Positions 1 through 8,553 of a DNA stretch of 64,000 nucleotides are shown here, in pieces (positions within the stretch are counted from its first letter, which is position 1; each line of letters begins with the position of its first letter). A model generated the notes under the pieces. The model was not told the origin of the DNA, did not search any database, and saw only the letters and a list, made by a program, of their open reading frames with translations. Source of the DNA: Ensifer sp. IC3342 (GTDB lineage Bacteria; Pseudomonadota; Alphaproteobacteria; Rhizobiales; Rhizobiaceae); assembly GCF_020193655.1 (NCBI RefSeq), contig NZ_JADYVE010000004.1:487199-551198 (forward strand), written 5' to 3'. The position numbers and the translations under genes are program-made.

Positions 1-385
1 ATGGATGCTGGTCGGATGTATGATTGATGACGAGCTCGATGATCACCCGGAGCCCGCGCTGATGCGCGGCTTCCACGAAGGCCTTGAACTCCTCCACTGT
101 GCCATAGTCAGTGCTGACATTGGTGTAATCGGCGATATCGTACCCGTCGTCACGACGCGGGGATGGAAAGAAAGGTAAGAGCCAGATCGTATTGGCGCCA
201 AGCGAGGCGATATGATCGAGCTTCTCGTGAAGGCCCTCGAAGTCCCCGATGCCGTCGTTGTTGGCATCAAAGAACGACTTGATGTGAAGTTGGTAGATGA
301 GCGCGTCCTTATACCACAGGGGATCGGGCTCTTGCGTGTTGGTCTGATCCTGCCCCTGGTCGCGGCTAGTGATCACCATGTCCAT
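1..385 (-). CDS. treS: TreS, trehalose synthase / maltose alpha-D-glucosyltransferase, N-terminal part
   Basis: Only the first 128 codons lie in the window; the gene continues past base 1. The translation starts MDMVITSRDQ and reads into a GH13 catalytic barrel: LWYKDALIYQLHIKSFFD, then GANTIWLLPFFPSP, DDGYDIADYTNV and RVIIELVINHTSDQHP, which are the conserved first GH13 regions. TreS interconverts trehalose and maltose in the cytoplasm; in many rhizobia it is fused to maltokinase, which cannot be seen here. The start is ATG at 385 with AGGAGA about 6 bases upstream, and it lies only 15 bases after the glgE stop, so the two genes form one operon feeding maltose (as maltose 1-phosphate) to GlgE. 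Confidence 0.9.
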   Translation of the reverse strand, partial: MDMVITSRDQGQDQTNTQEPDPLWYKDALIYQLHIKSFFDANNDGIGDFEGLHEKLDHIASLGANTIWLLPFFPSPRRDDGYDIADYTNVSTDYGTVEEFKAFVEAAHQRGLRVIIELVINHTSDQHP

Positions 386-400
386 TTTGTTTCTCCTGCC

Positions 401-3400
401 TCATCTCACGCGCCAGATCGCAAACGGCAGACCAGCATGCGGATCGAGCCGAAGGTGCTGAACCTTGCCGGTCCAACGGAACGTGTGACCGGTGATCAGG
501 TCTTCGAGGTCAAGCGTGCCATTGTCCGGGAGGTTCCACGACCGGAGCGGGATTTCCACATCCGCTTCATGAGCGCTGTAGGGATCGAGATTGACGGCGA
601 TCAGCAAAGCGTTCTCACGCCCAGGACTGATCTTCTCATAGAACATCACGTTGTCGTTCCAGGCGGTAAGAAGCTGGAGGCCGAGATGCGAATGCAGAGC
701 CGGATTTTCCTTTCGGATCCGGTTAAGCATGGCGATTTCCGATTTGATATTTCCCGGCCGGTCGTAGTCCCAGGCGCGGATCTCATATTTTTCGGAGTCG
801 GCATATTCCTTGCGCTTGGCGTCCGGCCGACCCTCGCAGAGTTCGAAACCATTGTAGACACCCCAGAGTCCGGACAGCGTCGCGGCAAGTGCCGCACGGA
901 TCAGATAGGCCGGACGAGGCGCATTCTGCAGGAAGTCGGGGTTGATGTCGTGCGTATTGACGAAGAAATGCGGACGGAAGAACTCCTTCGGTTCCTGCGT
1001 GGTGATCTCGCGCATGTATTGCTCGAGCTCCCACTTCGTGTTGCGCCAGGTAAAATAGGTGTACGATTGAGAAAAACCGACCTTCGCGAGCCGATACATC
1101 ACCTTCGGCTTCGTGAAGGCTTCCGACAGGAAGACGACCTCCGGATGCCGCGACCTGATATCGGCGATCAGCCACTCCCAGAAGGGGAAAGGCTTGGTGT
1201 GCGGATTATCGACGCGGAAGAGTTTCACGCCGTTGTCGACCCACATCTGCACGATATCGCGCAGCTCGATCCAGAGCGACGGGATCGCGTCCCAGCTATA
1301 GAAGTCCACATTGACGATGTCTTCGTATTTTTTCGGGGGATTTTCCGCGTAGCGAATGGTTCCGTCCGGTCGCCAGTCGAACCAGCCTGGATGCTGTTTC
1401 AGCCACGGGTGGTCGGGCGAGCACTGGATGGCGAGGTCGAGCGCTATCTCCAGGCCCTCGTGCTTGCTGGCGTCCGCCAGACGACGGAAGTCTTTGAAAG
1501 TGCCAAGCTCAGGATGGATCGCGTCGTGGCCGCCCTCCGCCGAGCCGATGGCATAAGGGCTGCCCGGATCCTCCAGCGCCGCGCGCAGGCTGTTGTTCTT
1601 GCCCTTGCGATTGGTCTTGCCGATAGGATGAATCGGCGGGAAATAGAGCACGTCGAAGCCCATGGCGCGGATGGCAGGCAGCCGCTTGATGACGTCGTCG
1701 AATGTGCCGTGGCGGGCCGGATCGCCGCTCTGTGAGCGTGGGAATACCTGGTACCAGCTTGCAAATGCGGCGCCCGGACGCTCCGCATCAAGAGGGATGG
1801 TCTGCGACCGGAGACGATGGGGGCGTCGGTCTGCCATCACCATCAGTTCGGCGGTTTCTGCCGCCAGCAGGATTTCGGTGCGTTGGACATCCTGCACCGC
1901 CGTCAGCTTGTCGAAGAGGGCTTTGAGCTGCGTCTTGATCTCGTCTTCCGCGTAATCGAGCGCTTCCAGCACGAAGTTGATGCCCTCCTGGATTTCGAGC
2001 CGGAGGTCGAGCCGCGCATCGTGTTTCTTGACGAACTCGTAGCGGAAGATCTGGAAGGGACTGCGCCAGGCTTCGATCGCAAATTCGTGCCTTCCCAGGC
2101 GCCTGGGCGTGAATTCCGCACGCCAGCGATCATTTTCGACCAGCTCCATGTGAACTTCGTTCCAGCCATTTTCGTCGACCGCTCGCCAGAGCAGGACGGC
2201 CGAAAGAGGGTCGTGGCCATCGCCGAAAATATCCGCCTCGACCTTCACTGTCTCGCCAACAACACGCTTGACGACAAAACGGCCCTCATCGACTGCCGGC
2301 GTGACCTTCTCGATTGCCAATCTCGGAGACGCGGCGGCTTCGCTGGCATCGGACACTGGAACCGCGTCAACGATCGGAACGGATGACTGTCCTTCGAAAA
2401 TGCGCAACTCGCCCGGCCTCAGCTTGAGATCGGCGTCAAGAACCTCCTCTTCGGCCTGCGGGTCGACGAGCGGAAGGAAAAGGGACGCAGCCTCCCGCAC
2501 GACATTGAACGGTGCGTTGACGACACGCCGCAGGTCGCGGTTGAGGACAACGAGGCGGATTTTCTGCGAGGCGCGGATGTCCGCCTCGTCCGTCTGCATC
2601 AGAGCCACGGCCGGAGTCTGGCTGGCGGGGATGAGCTTGAGCGGCTGCCGCGCGAAGCCGGCGGCCGTCTTGTTGGTCCAGCCGTTCACGGCGCGGATAT
2701 CGTCGGAAAGATCAAACGAGCCGTTTTTGCGAAGGCCAAGCAGGCCGGTTCCATCGCCGTGCAGCGGATCGAGCGGCGTGGCGGCACCGTATTCGAAGCC
2801 CATGGGAATCATCAGGCCGCTGGCAAATGTGGAAGCAAGTCTCAGTGCGCGGATGGCCTTGCGTTGCAGTACTTCACAACCGTCGGTGCCGTGGGCGATC
2901 CGCTTGCCGAACGGCGCCTCAGGGAAGGTGACTTGATAGCCGAGCTGCCGCTGGATCTGATATTCGTCTGCGATCCACCGCGCCTCGAGGTTCCACCAGG
3001 CAAGCGAAGAGAAGCTGCCGTCAAAGCCTGCCCCGTCAAGAGCTTTGCGGTCTTCAAAGGCGCTGCCAGGCGTCCAGGCAAGAAAGATTGTCTCTGGCGC
3101 CAACTTACGGGTTGTGGCGATAAGATCGTGCCAGGCCTCCGGCGCCAGCCGGCCGATGCCCAAGCAGCGAAAGCCCGCAACACCGAGGCCCGTGAGCCAA
3201 GTCATACGGTCACGCCAGTCCTCGACGTGCCTAACCTCGCCCCTGAAGTCGATGCGCCGGCTGCAGCTTTCCTGCGGTGCCACGCGCGGGTCGGCGATGA
3301 TGGACCCTGCAGGCTTGTGATCGATGGCCACCCGATCCACGGCGAGGTCGAGCATCAGCTTGAGATCATTTTCCCCAGCCGCCCGAACCAATGCCTTGAC

Positions 3401-3652
3401 GCCATCCTCGACGGACTCACCCAGCTCCAGGTCACGATCGAGCCGATCGAAGTTCCTGGTGACGAAGACACTCCCGTTGTGGCCGCGTTCAAAAAGGGGT
3501 GCCGTCAGGACTGTGTCAAAGCCGAGGTCTTTGGCATGCGTGAATACCTCTCGCCACGCGTCGTACCCCTTCAGCATCAAAGGATGCACGTAGTAAATCT
3601 GTGGTGGCTGCGAAATCGAGATCCGCGAAGCGATTTGAGGACGCGTGTCCAA
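401..3652 (-). CDS. glgE: GlgE, alpha-1,4-glucan:maltose-1-phosphate maltosyltransferase, long form
   Basis: 1083 residues. The C-terminal half (about residues 640-1083) is the GlgE catalytic part: WYQVFPRS, FDVLYFPPIHPIG, KGKNNSL, GGHDAIHPELGT, VKLFRVDNPHTKP (nucleophile Asp), VVFLSEAFTKP (acid/base Glu) and FVNTHDINPDF (third acidic residue). It extends alpha-glucan using maltose 1-phosphate in the cytoplasm. The N-terminal 440 residues form an extra degenerate GH13-like domain (QIYYVHPLM, VAGFRCLGIG), so the protein is far longer than the roughly 670 residues of actinobacterial GlgE; long forms like this are usual in rhizobia. The start is TTG at 3652, chosen because GGAGG lies 8 bases upstream and the homology begins at once. 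It is followed by treS. Confidence 0.92.
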   Translation of the reverse strand: MDTRPQIASRISISQPPQIYYVHPLMLKGYDAWREVFTHAKDLGFDTVLTAPLFERGHNGSVFVTRNFDRLDRDLELGESVEDGVKALVRAAGENDLKLMLDLAVDRVAIDHKPAGSIIADPRVAPQESCSRRIDFRGEVRHVEDWRDRMTWLTGLGVAGFRCLGIGRLAPEAWHDLIATTRKLAPETIFLAWTPGSAFEDRKALDGAGFDGSFSSLAWWNLEARWIADEYQIQRQLGYQVTFPEAPFGKRIAHGTDGCEVLQRKAIRALRLASTFASGLMIPMGFEYGAATPLDPLHGDGTGLLGLRKNGSFDLSDDIRAVNGWTNKTAAGFARQPLKLIPASQTPAVALMQTDEADIRASQKIRLVVLNRDLRRVVNAPFNVVREAASLFLPLVDPQAEEEVLDADLKLRPGELRIFEGQSSVPIVDAVPVSDASEAAASPRLAIEKVTPAVDEGRFVVKRVVGETVKVEADIFGDGHDPLSAVLLWRAVDENGWNEVHMELVENDRWRAEFTPRRLGRHEFAIEAWRSPFQIFRYEFVKKHDARLDLRLEIQEGINFVLEALDYAEDEIKTQLKALFDKLTAVQDVQRTEILLAAETAELMVMADRRPHRLRSQTIPLDAERPGAAFASWYQVFPRSQSGDPARHGTFDDVIKRLPAIRAMGFDVLYFPPIHPIGKTNRKGKNNSLRAALEDPGSPYAIGSAEGGHDAIHPELGTFKDFRRLADASKHEGLEIALDLAIQCSPDHPWLKQHPGWFDWRPDGTIRYAENPPKKYEDIVNVDFYSWDAIPSLWIELRDIVQMWVDNGVKLFRVDNPHTKPFPFWEWLIADIRSRHPEVVFLSEAFTKPKVMYRLAKVGFSQSYTYFTWRNTKWELEQYMREITTQEPKEFFRPHFFVNTHDINPDFLQNAPRPAYLIRAALAATLSGLWGVYNGFELCEGRPDAKRKEYADSEKYEIRAWDYDRPGNIKSEIAMLNRIRKENPALHSHLGLQLLTAWNDNVMFYEKISPGRENALLIAVNLDPYSAHEADVEIPLRSWNLPDNGTLDLEDLITGHTFRWTGKVQHLRLDPHAGLPFAIWRVR

Positions 3653-3743
3653 CGGTATTGCCTCCGCTGCACAGTATTACGGCCTAACGGCAAGCCAACC
3701 CTGCTTGTTCCTTCAAAACTCGCGCAAGTGCCGTTGCCTCAGA

Positions 3744-3990
3744 TTGTGGGCATGGATTCGATGAGTGGCGAGCAGCGCTGCGCGAGAACTGCGGGGAGAC
3801 TCGCTTCCCCATGGACAGAAGAAGAGGCACTGCCGGACCACTCGAACTGCATGTCGGAGTATCCGTTGGTTGGGAAGCCCGGAAGGTAAACACCGGCCGA
3901 GCCGGTCCGAAGCCAAAAGGGTGGTGCTCGAGGATACGCGTGCATGACGAATCCGGGATATCGGAACCGGCCCACGGAACCCGGCATTGC
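3744..3990 (+). pseudogene. possible remnant of an AraC-family regulator
   Basis: One frame reads GFDEWRAALRENCGE followed by GPLELHVGVS, which resembles the N-terminal ligand-binding half of AraC-family activators. The likeness then jumps frame (RVVLEDTR in one, VHDESG in another, GYRN in the third), as expected of a frameshifted relic. No helix-turn-helix region follows. This is a weak call from pattern alone; the stretch may be noncoding. Apart from this and the repeat at 4101, I see nothing recognisable between glgE and 4296. Confidence 0.28.
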
Positions 3991-4100
3991 GGGTAATCTG
4001 GTGATCGCCCTCGAACGAAAAACGCCCAAGGGCGGTGCGATTGGATTAAGGCACCGGCGGGGAAGGCGCCCGTTCGACGTACAAGGCCTTTCTCCAGAGG

Positions 4101-4198
4101 CTCTACGGCGCCGGGCGTCTAATCAGACGCGCAAAGATTGCTGTAGAACTTTGAGTTTCTGCGTGATTCCTGAAATCCATTCCGATTTCAGGAATCAC
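4101..4198. repeat. RIME-like palindromic intergenic repeat (family A, copy 1)
   Basis: A GC palindrome (GGGCGTCTAATCAGACGC), then CTGTAGAACTTTGAG, then a second palindrome around AAATC-ATTCC-GATTT ending GGAATCAC. The same module order recurs at about 25314, 41177, 48721, 49304, 49929, 51323, 52982 and 63819. Such mosaic palindromes are known from Sinorhizobium (RIME elements); the family name is my inference. Confidence 0.75.
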
Positions 4199-4296
4199 GG
4201 CGTCCGAGCATCAGGTCGATCCCCAATTTACCAAAGCCGACGATCGGACGCGCGAGAGTGAGGGCGAGGTCCCCCGCCGAGAGCCTTACAAGCGCG

Positions 4297-4680
4297 TCAC
4301 CATTCCGCATAGGTGCCGTCGGGAGGGGTCCAGTCGGCATCTGGCAGGCGCCAGTCCTGCTGCTTCGCGACGATTCCCTCCTCGTCCAGCACGATGCCGA
4401 GGCCGGGTGCGTCGTTCATGGCGAAGACGCCGTCGACCGTGGTCAGCGGCTTGGTATCCTTCAGATAGTCGAGCCGTTCGGCTTTGGGCAGTCCGGCGAA
4501 GCCGGTGTGATAGTGCAGCCCGAGGCTCTGTTCCTGGATGACGATGTTGGGACAGCAGAAGCCCACCTGCAGCGACGCCGCGAGCGATATCGGCCCGTTC
4601 GGGCAGTGCGGCGCGACCGCCACGTCGTAGACCTCGGCCATGCGTGCAATCTTCTCCAGCTCGGCCAGCAGCGGCTTGAG
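4297..4680 (-). pseudogene. galactonate-dehydratase-like gene, C-terminal remnant
   Basis: The last 120 or so codons of an enolase-superfamily sugar-acid dehydratase (DgoD-like): KIARMAEVYDVAVAPHCPNGP, SLAASLQVGFCCPN, GLHYHTGFAG and an ending DGTYAEW just before the stop at 4297, which matches the usual end of the family (-EW). Upstream of about 4680 the homology stops abruptly and the opposite strand begins to resemble a different protein. Two thirds of the gene, including the metal ligands, are missing, so no activity is expected. Its normal job would be dehydration of galactonate to 2-keto-3-deoxygalactonate. Confidence 0.75.
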
Positions 4681-4683
4681 AGC

Positions 4684-5115
4684 AGCCCGGACGGGCGCAC
4701 CGCCTACTGGGCCGACACGACGCTCACGCCGCACCAGGTCTGGCGGGCGCGCTACGACCCGCATACGGGCAGGCCGGAAGAGAAGGAGACCTTCGTCGTC
4801 TTCCCCGAGGGTGGCGGACGTCCCGACGGCGCCGCCGTCGATGCCGCGGGCTGCTATTGGGTGGCTGCCGTGCGCGGCTCGCAACTGCTGCGCTTCACGC
4901 CGGAAGGAAAGCTCGATCTTGTTGTGCCCATGCCAGTCTCACGTCCATCGAAGATTGCGTTCGGCGGATCGGACCTGAATACCATCTTCGTCACCTCGAT
5001 CAGCGAGGGCCTCACGCCCGAGGCCCACGCGGCGGAGCCTCTTGCGGGCGCGCTACTCGCGCTCGACCTTGGGATCGAAGGGTTACCCGCGATGCACTTC
5101 AGAACCAGCCGGTAA
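4684..5115 (+). pseudogene. SMP-30/gluconolactonase-family gene, C-terminal remnant
   Basis: An open frame starting abruptly with SPDGRTAYWADTT and continuing HQVWRARYDPHTG, GGGRPDGAAVDAAGCYWVA, SQLLRFTPEGK and SKIAFGGSDLNTIFVTSIS: the last blades of a regucalcin/SMP-30 sugar-lactonase propeller. The N-terminal half is missing, and no start or ribosome site belongs to it; the frame upstream is simply the antisense of the dehydratase remnant. These enzymes open sugar-acid lactones, so it probably once worked with the dehydratase whose remnant abuts it. Confidence 0.75.
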
Positions 5116-5132
5116 TTCAGCGCAAAGCTAAT

Positions 5133-5864
5133 TCAGATCAAATCCGACGCGTAATGCATGGCGTCGGTCTGGCAGCGCGATTCGCGATATTCCACCGGCC
5201 GCTTGTGCAGATCAAAGGCGATGCGCCTGATTTCCAGCAAGGGCGTGCCAACCGGGCAGTTCAGCTCGGCACGGTCGGCTTCATCGGCCGAAACGGCCTT
5301 CAGCTTCTCAGATATGCGGGTGACTGTGACGCCCCAGCGTTGCGAGTAGAGGCGGTAGACGTTGTTGGGAATCTCCTCCATCTCGCCCAGGCCCTGGAAA
5401 ATCGAACCCGGCAGCGACAGGGTTTCGCGCAGCATCAGCTCGGAGCCGTGGTAGCGCAGCCGCGATATACGCCAGACCGTAGCCGTCTCATCGAGACCGA
5501 GCGCCTCGCGCTCGCGTGCGTTCGGCGTCGCGGACGAGAGCTTCAGCACCTTCGATATGGGAAACAACCGCTCGCCCGAGTCGGGGTAGAGCCGGAAGAA
5601 CTGGAAAAGAATCCGGCTCTCCTCGTATTCGGCGACGAACGTGCCCCTGCCCTGCCGGCGAACGAGGATGCGTTCGGCGGTCATCGCGTCGAGCGCCTTG
5701 CGGACCGTGCCCTGGCTGACGCCGAGCTCGCGCGCGAGTTCCTGCTCGCTTGGCAGCATCGTGCCGGGTTGCCAGCGCCCGCTCGCAAGCTGCCGGGTAA
5801 TCTCCTCGCGTACCTGCAAGTAGAGAGGACGAAAGCCCAAGTTGGTTTCCGCGCTCACGTCCAT
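5133..5864 (-). CDS. GntR-family (HutC/UTRA) regulator of the adjacent sulfolactate operon
   Basis: 243 residues. Residues 12-78 form a GntR winged helix (PLYLQVREEITRQL, LPSEQELARELGVSQGTVRKAL, GRGTFVAEY). Residues 95-240 form a UTRA ligand-binding domain (ISRLRYHGSELMLRETLSLP and a C-terminal PVEYRESRCQTDAMHY). The start at 5864 has GGAGG about 10 bases upstream. It is divergent from suyA across 108 bases holding a promoter and a TCTTAT palindrome, so it most likely represses that operon and probably itself, with a sulfolactate-pathway compound as effector. The function is inferred from position. Confidence 0.85.
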   Translation of the reverse strand: MDVSAETNLGFRPLYLQVREEITRQLASGRWQPGTMLPSEQELARELGVSQGTVRKALDAMTAERILVRRQGRGTFVAEYEESRILFQFFRLYPDSGERLFPISKVLKLSSATPNAREREALGLDETATVWRISRLRYHGSELMLRETLSLPGSIFQGLGEMEEIPNNVYRLYSQRWGVTVTRISEKLKAVSADEADRAELNCPVGTPLLEIRRIAFDLHKRPVEYRESRCQTDAMHYASDLI

Positions 5865-5909
5865 TGATCATCGCCTCCAATTTTCCTGCACCCTTATAGC
5901 GAAGTTTGA

Positions 5910-5950
5910 TTGACAACGCCAGAGTTTCATATCTTATGTCTTATATAAGA
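5910..5950 (+). promoter_or_regulatory. putative suy promoter with GntR-type operator
   Basis: TTGACA at 5910-5915, a 16-base gap, and TCTTAT at 5932-5937 make a plausible sigma-70 promoter for suyA. The perfect 12-bp palindrome TCTTATATAAGA sits at 5939-5950, just downstream of that -10, with a further TCTTAT half site overlapping the -10. The placement suits repression by the divergent GntR protein. Inferred by eye. Confidence 0.5.
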
Positions 5951-5972
5951 ATTCAGAACCAAGGAGGAAAGA

Positions 5973-6260
5973 GTGAGCGTACCGCAACTGCTGGTGCACG
6001 AGACACGCGACAACGTCGGTGTCGTCGTCATCGAGGGCCTGAAAGCCGGCACGGAGATGACCTGCGTCGTGACGGCCGACAATTCGAGCTTTAACCTGAA
6101 GGTCAACGAAGACGTGCCGATCGGCCGCAAGGTCGCGCTGACCGATCTCAAGGCCGGCGATACGGCGATCAAGTATGGCGAGGATATCGGCCGAATCGTC
6201 GCCGACGTCGCCAAGGGCGGACACGTTCATGTCCACAATCTCAAGACCAAGCGCTGGTAG
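5973..6260 (+). CDS. suyA: SAF-domain small subunit of a UxaA-family lyase, probably sulfolactate sulfo-lyase alpha (SuyA)
   Basis: 95 residues, a complete SAF domain ([53 protein letters not shown]). In this family the small subunit pairs with a large UxaA-type subunit; known pairs are altronate dehydratase and (2R)-sulfolactate sulfo-lyase (SuyAB), which splits sulfolactate into pyruvate and sulfite. The sulfonate reading is preferred because the operon continues with a YeiH-type exporter and a ComC-like dehydrogenase and has no hexuronate genes. The start is GTG at 5973 with AAGGAGG about 7 bases upstream. suyB follows after 8 bases. Confidence 0.68.
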   Translation: MSVPQLLVHETRDNVGVVVIEGLKAGTEMTCVVTADNSSFNLKVNEDVPIGRKVALTDLKAGDTAIKYGEDIGRIVADVAKGGHVHVHNLKTKRW

Positions 6261-6268
6261 GTCTGATC

Positions 6269-7450
6269 ATGGCTTCAAGGTATTCCAACCTCACCTTCAA
6301 GGGCTATCGCCGCGACAACGGCCGTGTCGGCGTGCGCAACCATGTCGTGATCCTGCCGGTCGATGACATTTCCAACGCCGTCTGCGAGGCCGTGGCCAAC
6401 AACATCAAGGGCACGCTGGCTCTGCCGCATGCATACGGCCGTCTGCAGTTCGGGCCCGACCTCGATTTGCATTTCCGCACCATGATCGGAACCGGCGCGA
6501 ATCCCAACGTGGCGGCGGTCGTCGTCATCGGTATCGAGCCTGGCTGGACGAAGCGGATCGTCGATGGGATCGTAGAAACCGGCAAGCCGGTCGCGGGCTT
6601 CTCGATCGAACAGAATGGCGATCTCAAGACCATCATGGACGCAAGCCGGAAGGCCAAGGAGTTCGTCCACTACGCCACCGAGCTGCAGCGCGAGGAATGC
6701 TCGATCTCGGAGCTGTGGGTCTCGACCAAGTGCGGCGAGAGCGACACCACGACGGGTCTCGGTTCCTGCCCGACCGTCGGCAACATGTACGACAAGCTGT
6801 TGCCGGAAGGCATCTACGGCTGCTTCGGCGAGACCTCCGAAATCACCGGCGCCGAACACATCTGCAAGGAGCGCGCCATCAATCCCGAGCTCGGCGAACG
6901 CTGGTACAAGATGTGGAAGGCTTACCAGGAAGAGGTGATCGAGGCCCATAAGGACAGCGACCTCTCCGAAAGCCAGCCGACCAAGGGCAATATCGAAGGC
7001 GGACTCAGCACGATCGAGGAGAAGGCGCTCGGCAACCTGGAGAAGATCGGCCGCACCTCCCGCTATATCGACATCCTCGAACCGGCAGAGGCGCCGAAGT
7101 CCGGCAGAGGCCTCTACTTCATGGATTCGTCTTCCGCTGCCGCCGAATGCGTCACGCTGATGGCGGCCGGCGGCTACGTGATCCACACCTTCCCGACCGG
7201 ACAGGGCAACGTCATCGGCAACCCGATCGTGCCGGTCATCAAGATCACGGCCAATCCGCGCACGGTGCGCACCATGGGCGAGCACGTCGATGTCGACGTG
7301 TCCGGCATCCTGCGCCGCGAGATGACGATCGAGCAGGCGGGCGACGCGCTGATCGAGAACATCCTGCGCACGGCCAACGGCAGGCACACCGCCGCCGAGG
7401 CACTCGGCCACCGCGAATTTGTGATGACCAAACTCTACCGGAGCGCCTGA
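6269..7450 (+). CDS. suyB: UxaA-family large subunit, probably (2R)-sulfolactate sulfo-lyase beta (SuyB)
   Basis: 393 residues. Family features are [19 protein letters not shown] at the N-terminus, [30 protein letters not shown] with the conserved Cys, [34 protein letters not shown] and [17 protein letters not shown]. The protein acts with SuyA in the cytoplasm on sulfolactate, releasing sulfite. From memory, the [14 protein letters not shown] and [12 protein letters not shown] stretches are closer to SuyB than to altronate dehydratase, but I cannot align here, so altronate or galactarate remains possible. ATG at 6269, weak ribosome site, 8-base gap after suyA. Confidence 0.68.
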   Translation: MASRYSNLTFKGYRRDNGRVGVRNHVVILPVDDISNAVCEAVANNIKGTLALPHAYGRLQFGPDLDLHFRTMIGTGANPNVAAVVVIGIEPGWTKRIVDGIVETGKPVAGFSIEQNGDLKTIMDASRKAKEFVHYATELQREECSISELWVSTKCGESDTTTGLGSCPTVGNMYDKLLPEGIYGCFGETSEITGAEHICKERAINPELGERWYKMWKAYQEEVIEAHKDSDLSESQPTKGNIEGGLSTIEEKALGNLEKIGRTSRYIDILEPAEAPKSGRGLYFMDSSSAAAECVTLMAAGGYVIHTFPTGQGNVIGNPIVPVIKITANPRTVRTMGEHVDVDVSGILRREMTIEQAGDALIENILRTANGRHTAAEALGHREFVMTKLYRSA

Positions 7451-7482
7451 TTACCGAAGCCAGTCGACCGAGGCCCTTTATC

Positions 7483-8553
7483 ATGAACGTCGAAACTCGG
7501 CCGATGGCGAGGCGTGGATGGCTGAAGGCGCTGTCCACGCCGGCGCCGGGGTTGTTTCTCGCGCTGACTGTCGCTGCGGCGGCCACCTTCGTGGCCGAGG
7601 CCGTCGGCGCGGCGGTCATGCCTTTCGCATTGCTGATCGGTATTGCGCTCAATGCGGCTTCCGGCGACGAACAGTTGCGTGCGGGACTCGCCTTCGCCTC
7701 GCGGCCCCTGCTGCAGGTCGGTATCGCGCTCCTGGCATTGAAGATCTCGGTCACGCAGGTCGCGAACCTCGGCTCCGATACCTTGCTTCTCATCGCCAGT
7801 GGCACGGCAGTCTCGATCGCGAGTGGCCTCGCACTTGCGAGGCTTTTCGGGCTGCCGTCCACCCTGGGTGTGCTCGCAGGCGGGGCGACAGGCATATGCG
7901 GCGCTTCGGCCGCACTGGCCATTTCGTCGACGCCGCCCGCCTCGCCGAACAAGGATCGGGAAACCGCCTTCGTCATCGTGACGGTCACGACGCTCTCGAC
8001 CGTCGCGATGCTCGCATACCCGGTCATCGCCCACCTCCTCGGCCTTACCAATCGCGAGGCCGGAATATTCCTCGGTGCGACCATCCACGATGTCGCCCAG
8101 GTTGTCGGCGCGGGCTATGCGGTATCCGAAGAGGCAGGCGACACCGCGACGATCGTCAAGCTCTTTCGCGTCGCGCTTCTTCTGCCGACGGTGCTCGGGA
8201 TAGCGCTCACAATACGATCGCGCGTACCGACGGAGGGAAGGCTGCCGTGGCTACTGCCTCCGTTCGCGATAGCCTTTGCCGTGCTGGTCGTGGTCAATTC
8301 GTCCGGCTTCGTACCGACCACATTGCGCGACGTCTCGATTGCGCTTTCCAACTGGTGTCTCGCCACCGCTGTGGCTGCGATCGGCATCCGCACCTCCATC
8401 TCGGGAACACTGAGGATGGGCTGGGCCGCCCTGGCGGTTCCGACAGCTGCGACCATTCTCCTGATGACCTTCGTCATCACCTTTGAACTAGCGTCATCGC
8501 GGAGAAGGTGCTGGCCGAATTGGAGAGAACTCGATGAGCTCGGTTACGCTTGA
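7483..8553 (+). CDS. YeiH/UPF0324-family membrane protein, putative sulfite/sulfate exporter
   Basis: About 356 residues with some ten hydrophobic segments. Typical family stretches are GGATGICGASAALAISSTPP, FLGATIHDVAQVVGAGYAVS and ATIVKLFRVALLLP. YeiH-type proteins occur in sulfonate-degradation operons as putative exporters of the sulfite or sulfate released (SuyZ), which fits here. The start at 7483 is preferred because GAGG lies about 10 bases upstream; the open frame extends further 5' inside suyB with no function. The last 20 or so residues (SSRRRCWPNWREL) are polar and unlike the usual hydrophobic end, so a late frameshift is possible. The end overlaps the next gene by 20 bases. Confidence 0.75.
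   Translation: MNVETRPMARRGWLKALSTPAPGLFLALTVAAAATFVAEAVGAAVMPFALLIGIALNAASGDEQLRAGLAFASRPLLQVGIALLALKISVTQVANLGSDTLLLIASGTAVSIASGLALARLFGLPSTLGVLAGGATGICGASAALAISSTPPASPNKDRETAFVIVTVTTLSTVAMLAYPVIAHLLGLTNREAGIFLGATIHDVAQVVGAGYAVSEEAGDTATIVKLFRVALLLPTVLGIALTIRSRVPTEGRLPWLLPPFAIAFAVLVVVNSSGFVPTTLRDVSIALSNWCLATAVAAIGIRTSISGTLRMGWAALAVPTAATILLMTFVITFELASSRRRCWPNWRELDELGYA

Noticed and set aside
4258..5115. 285-codon plus-strand gene
   Set aside because: Only the last 144 codons resemble a real protein (SMP-30); the rest is antisense to the dehydratase remnant.
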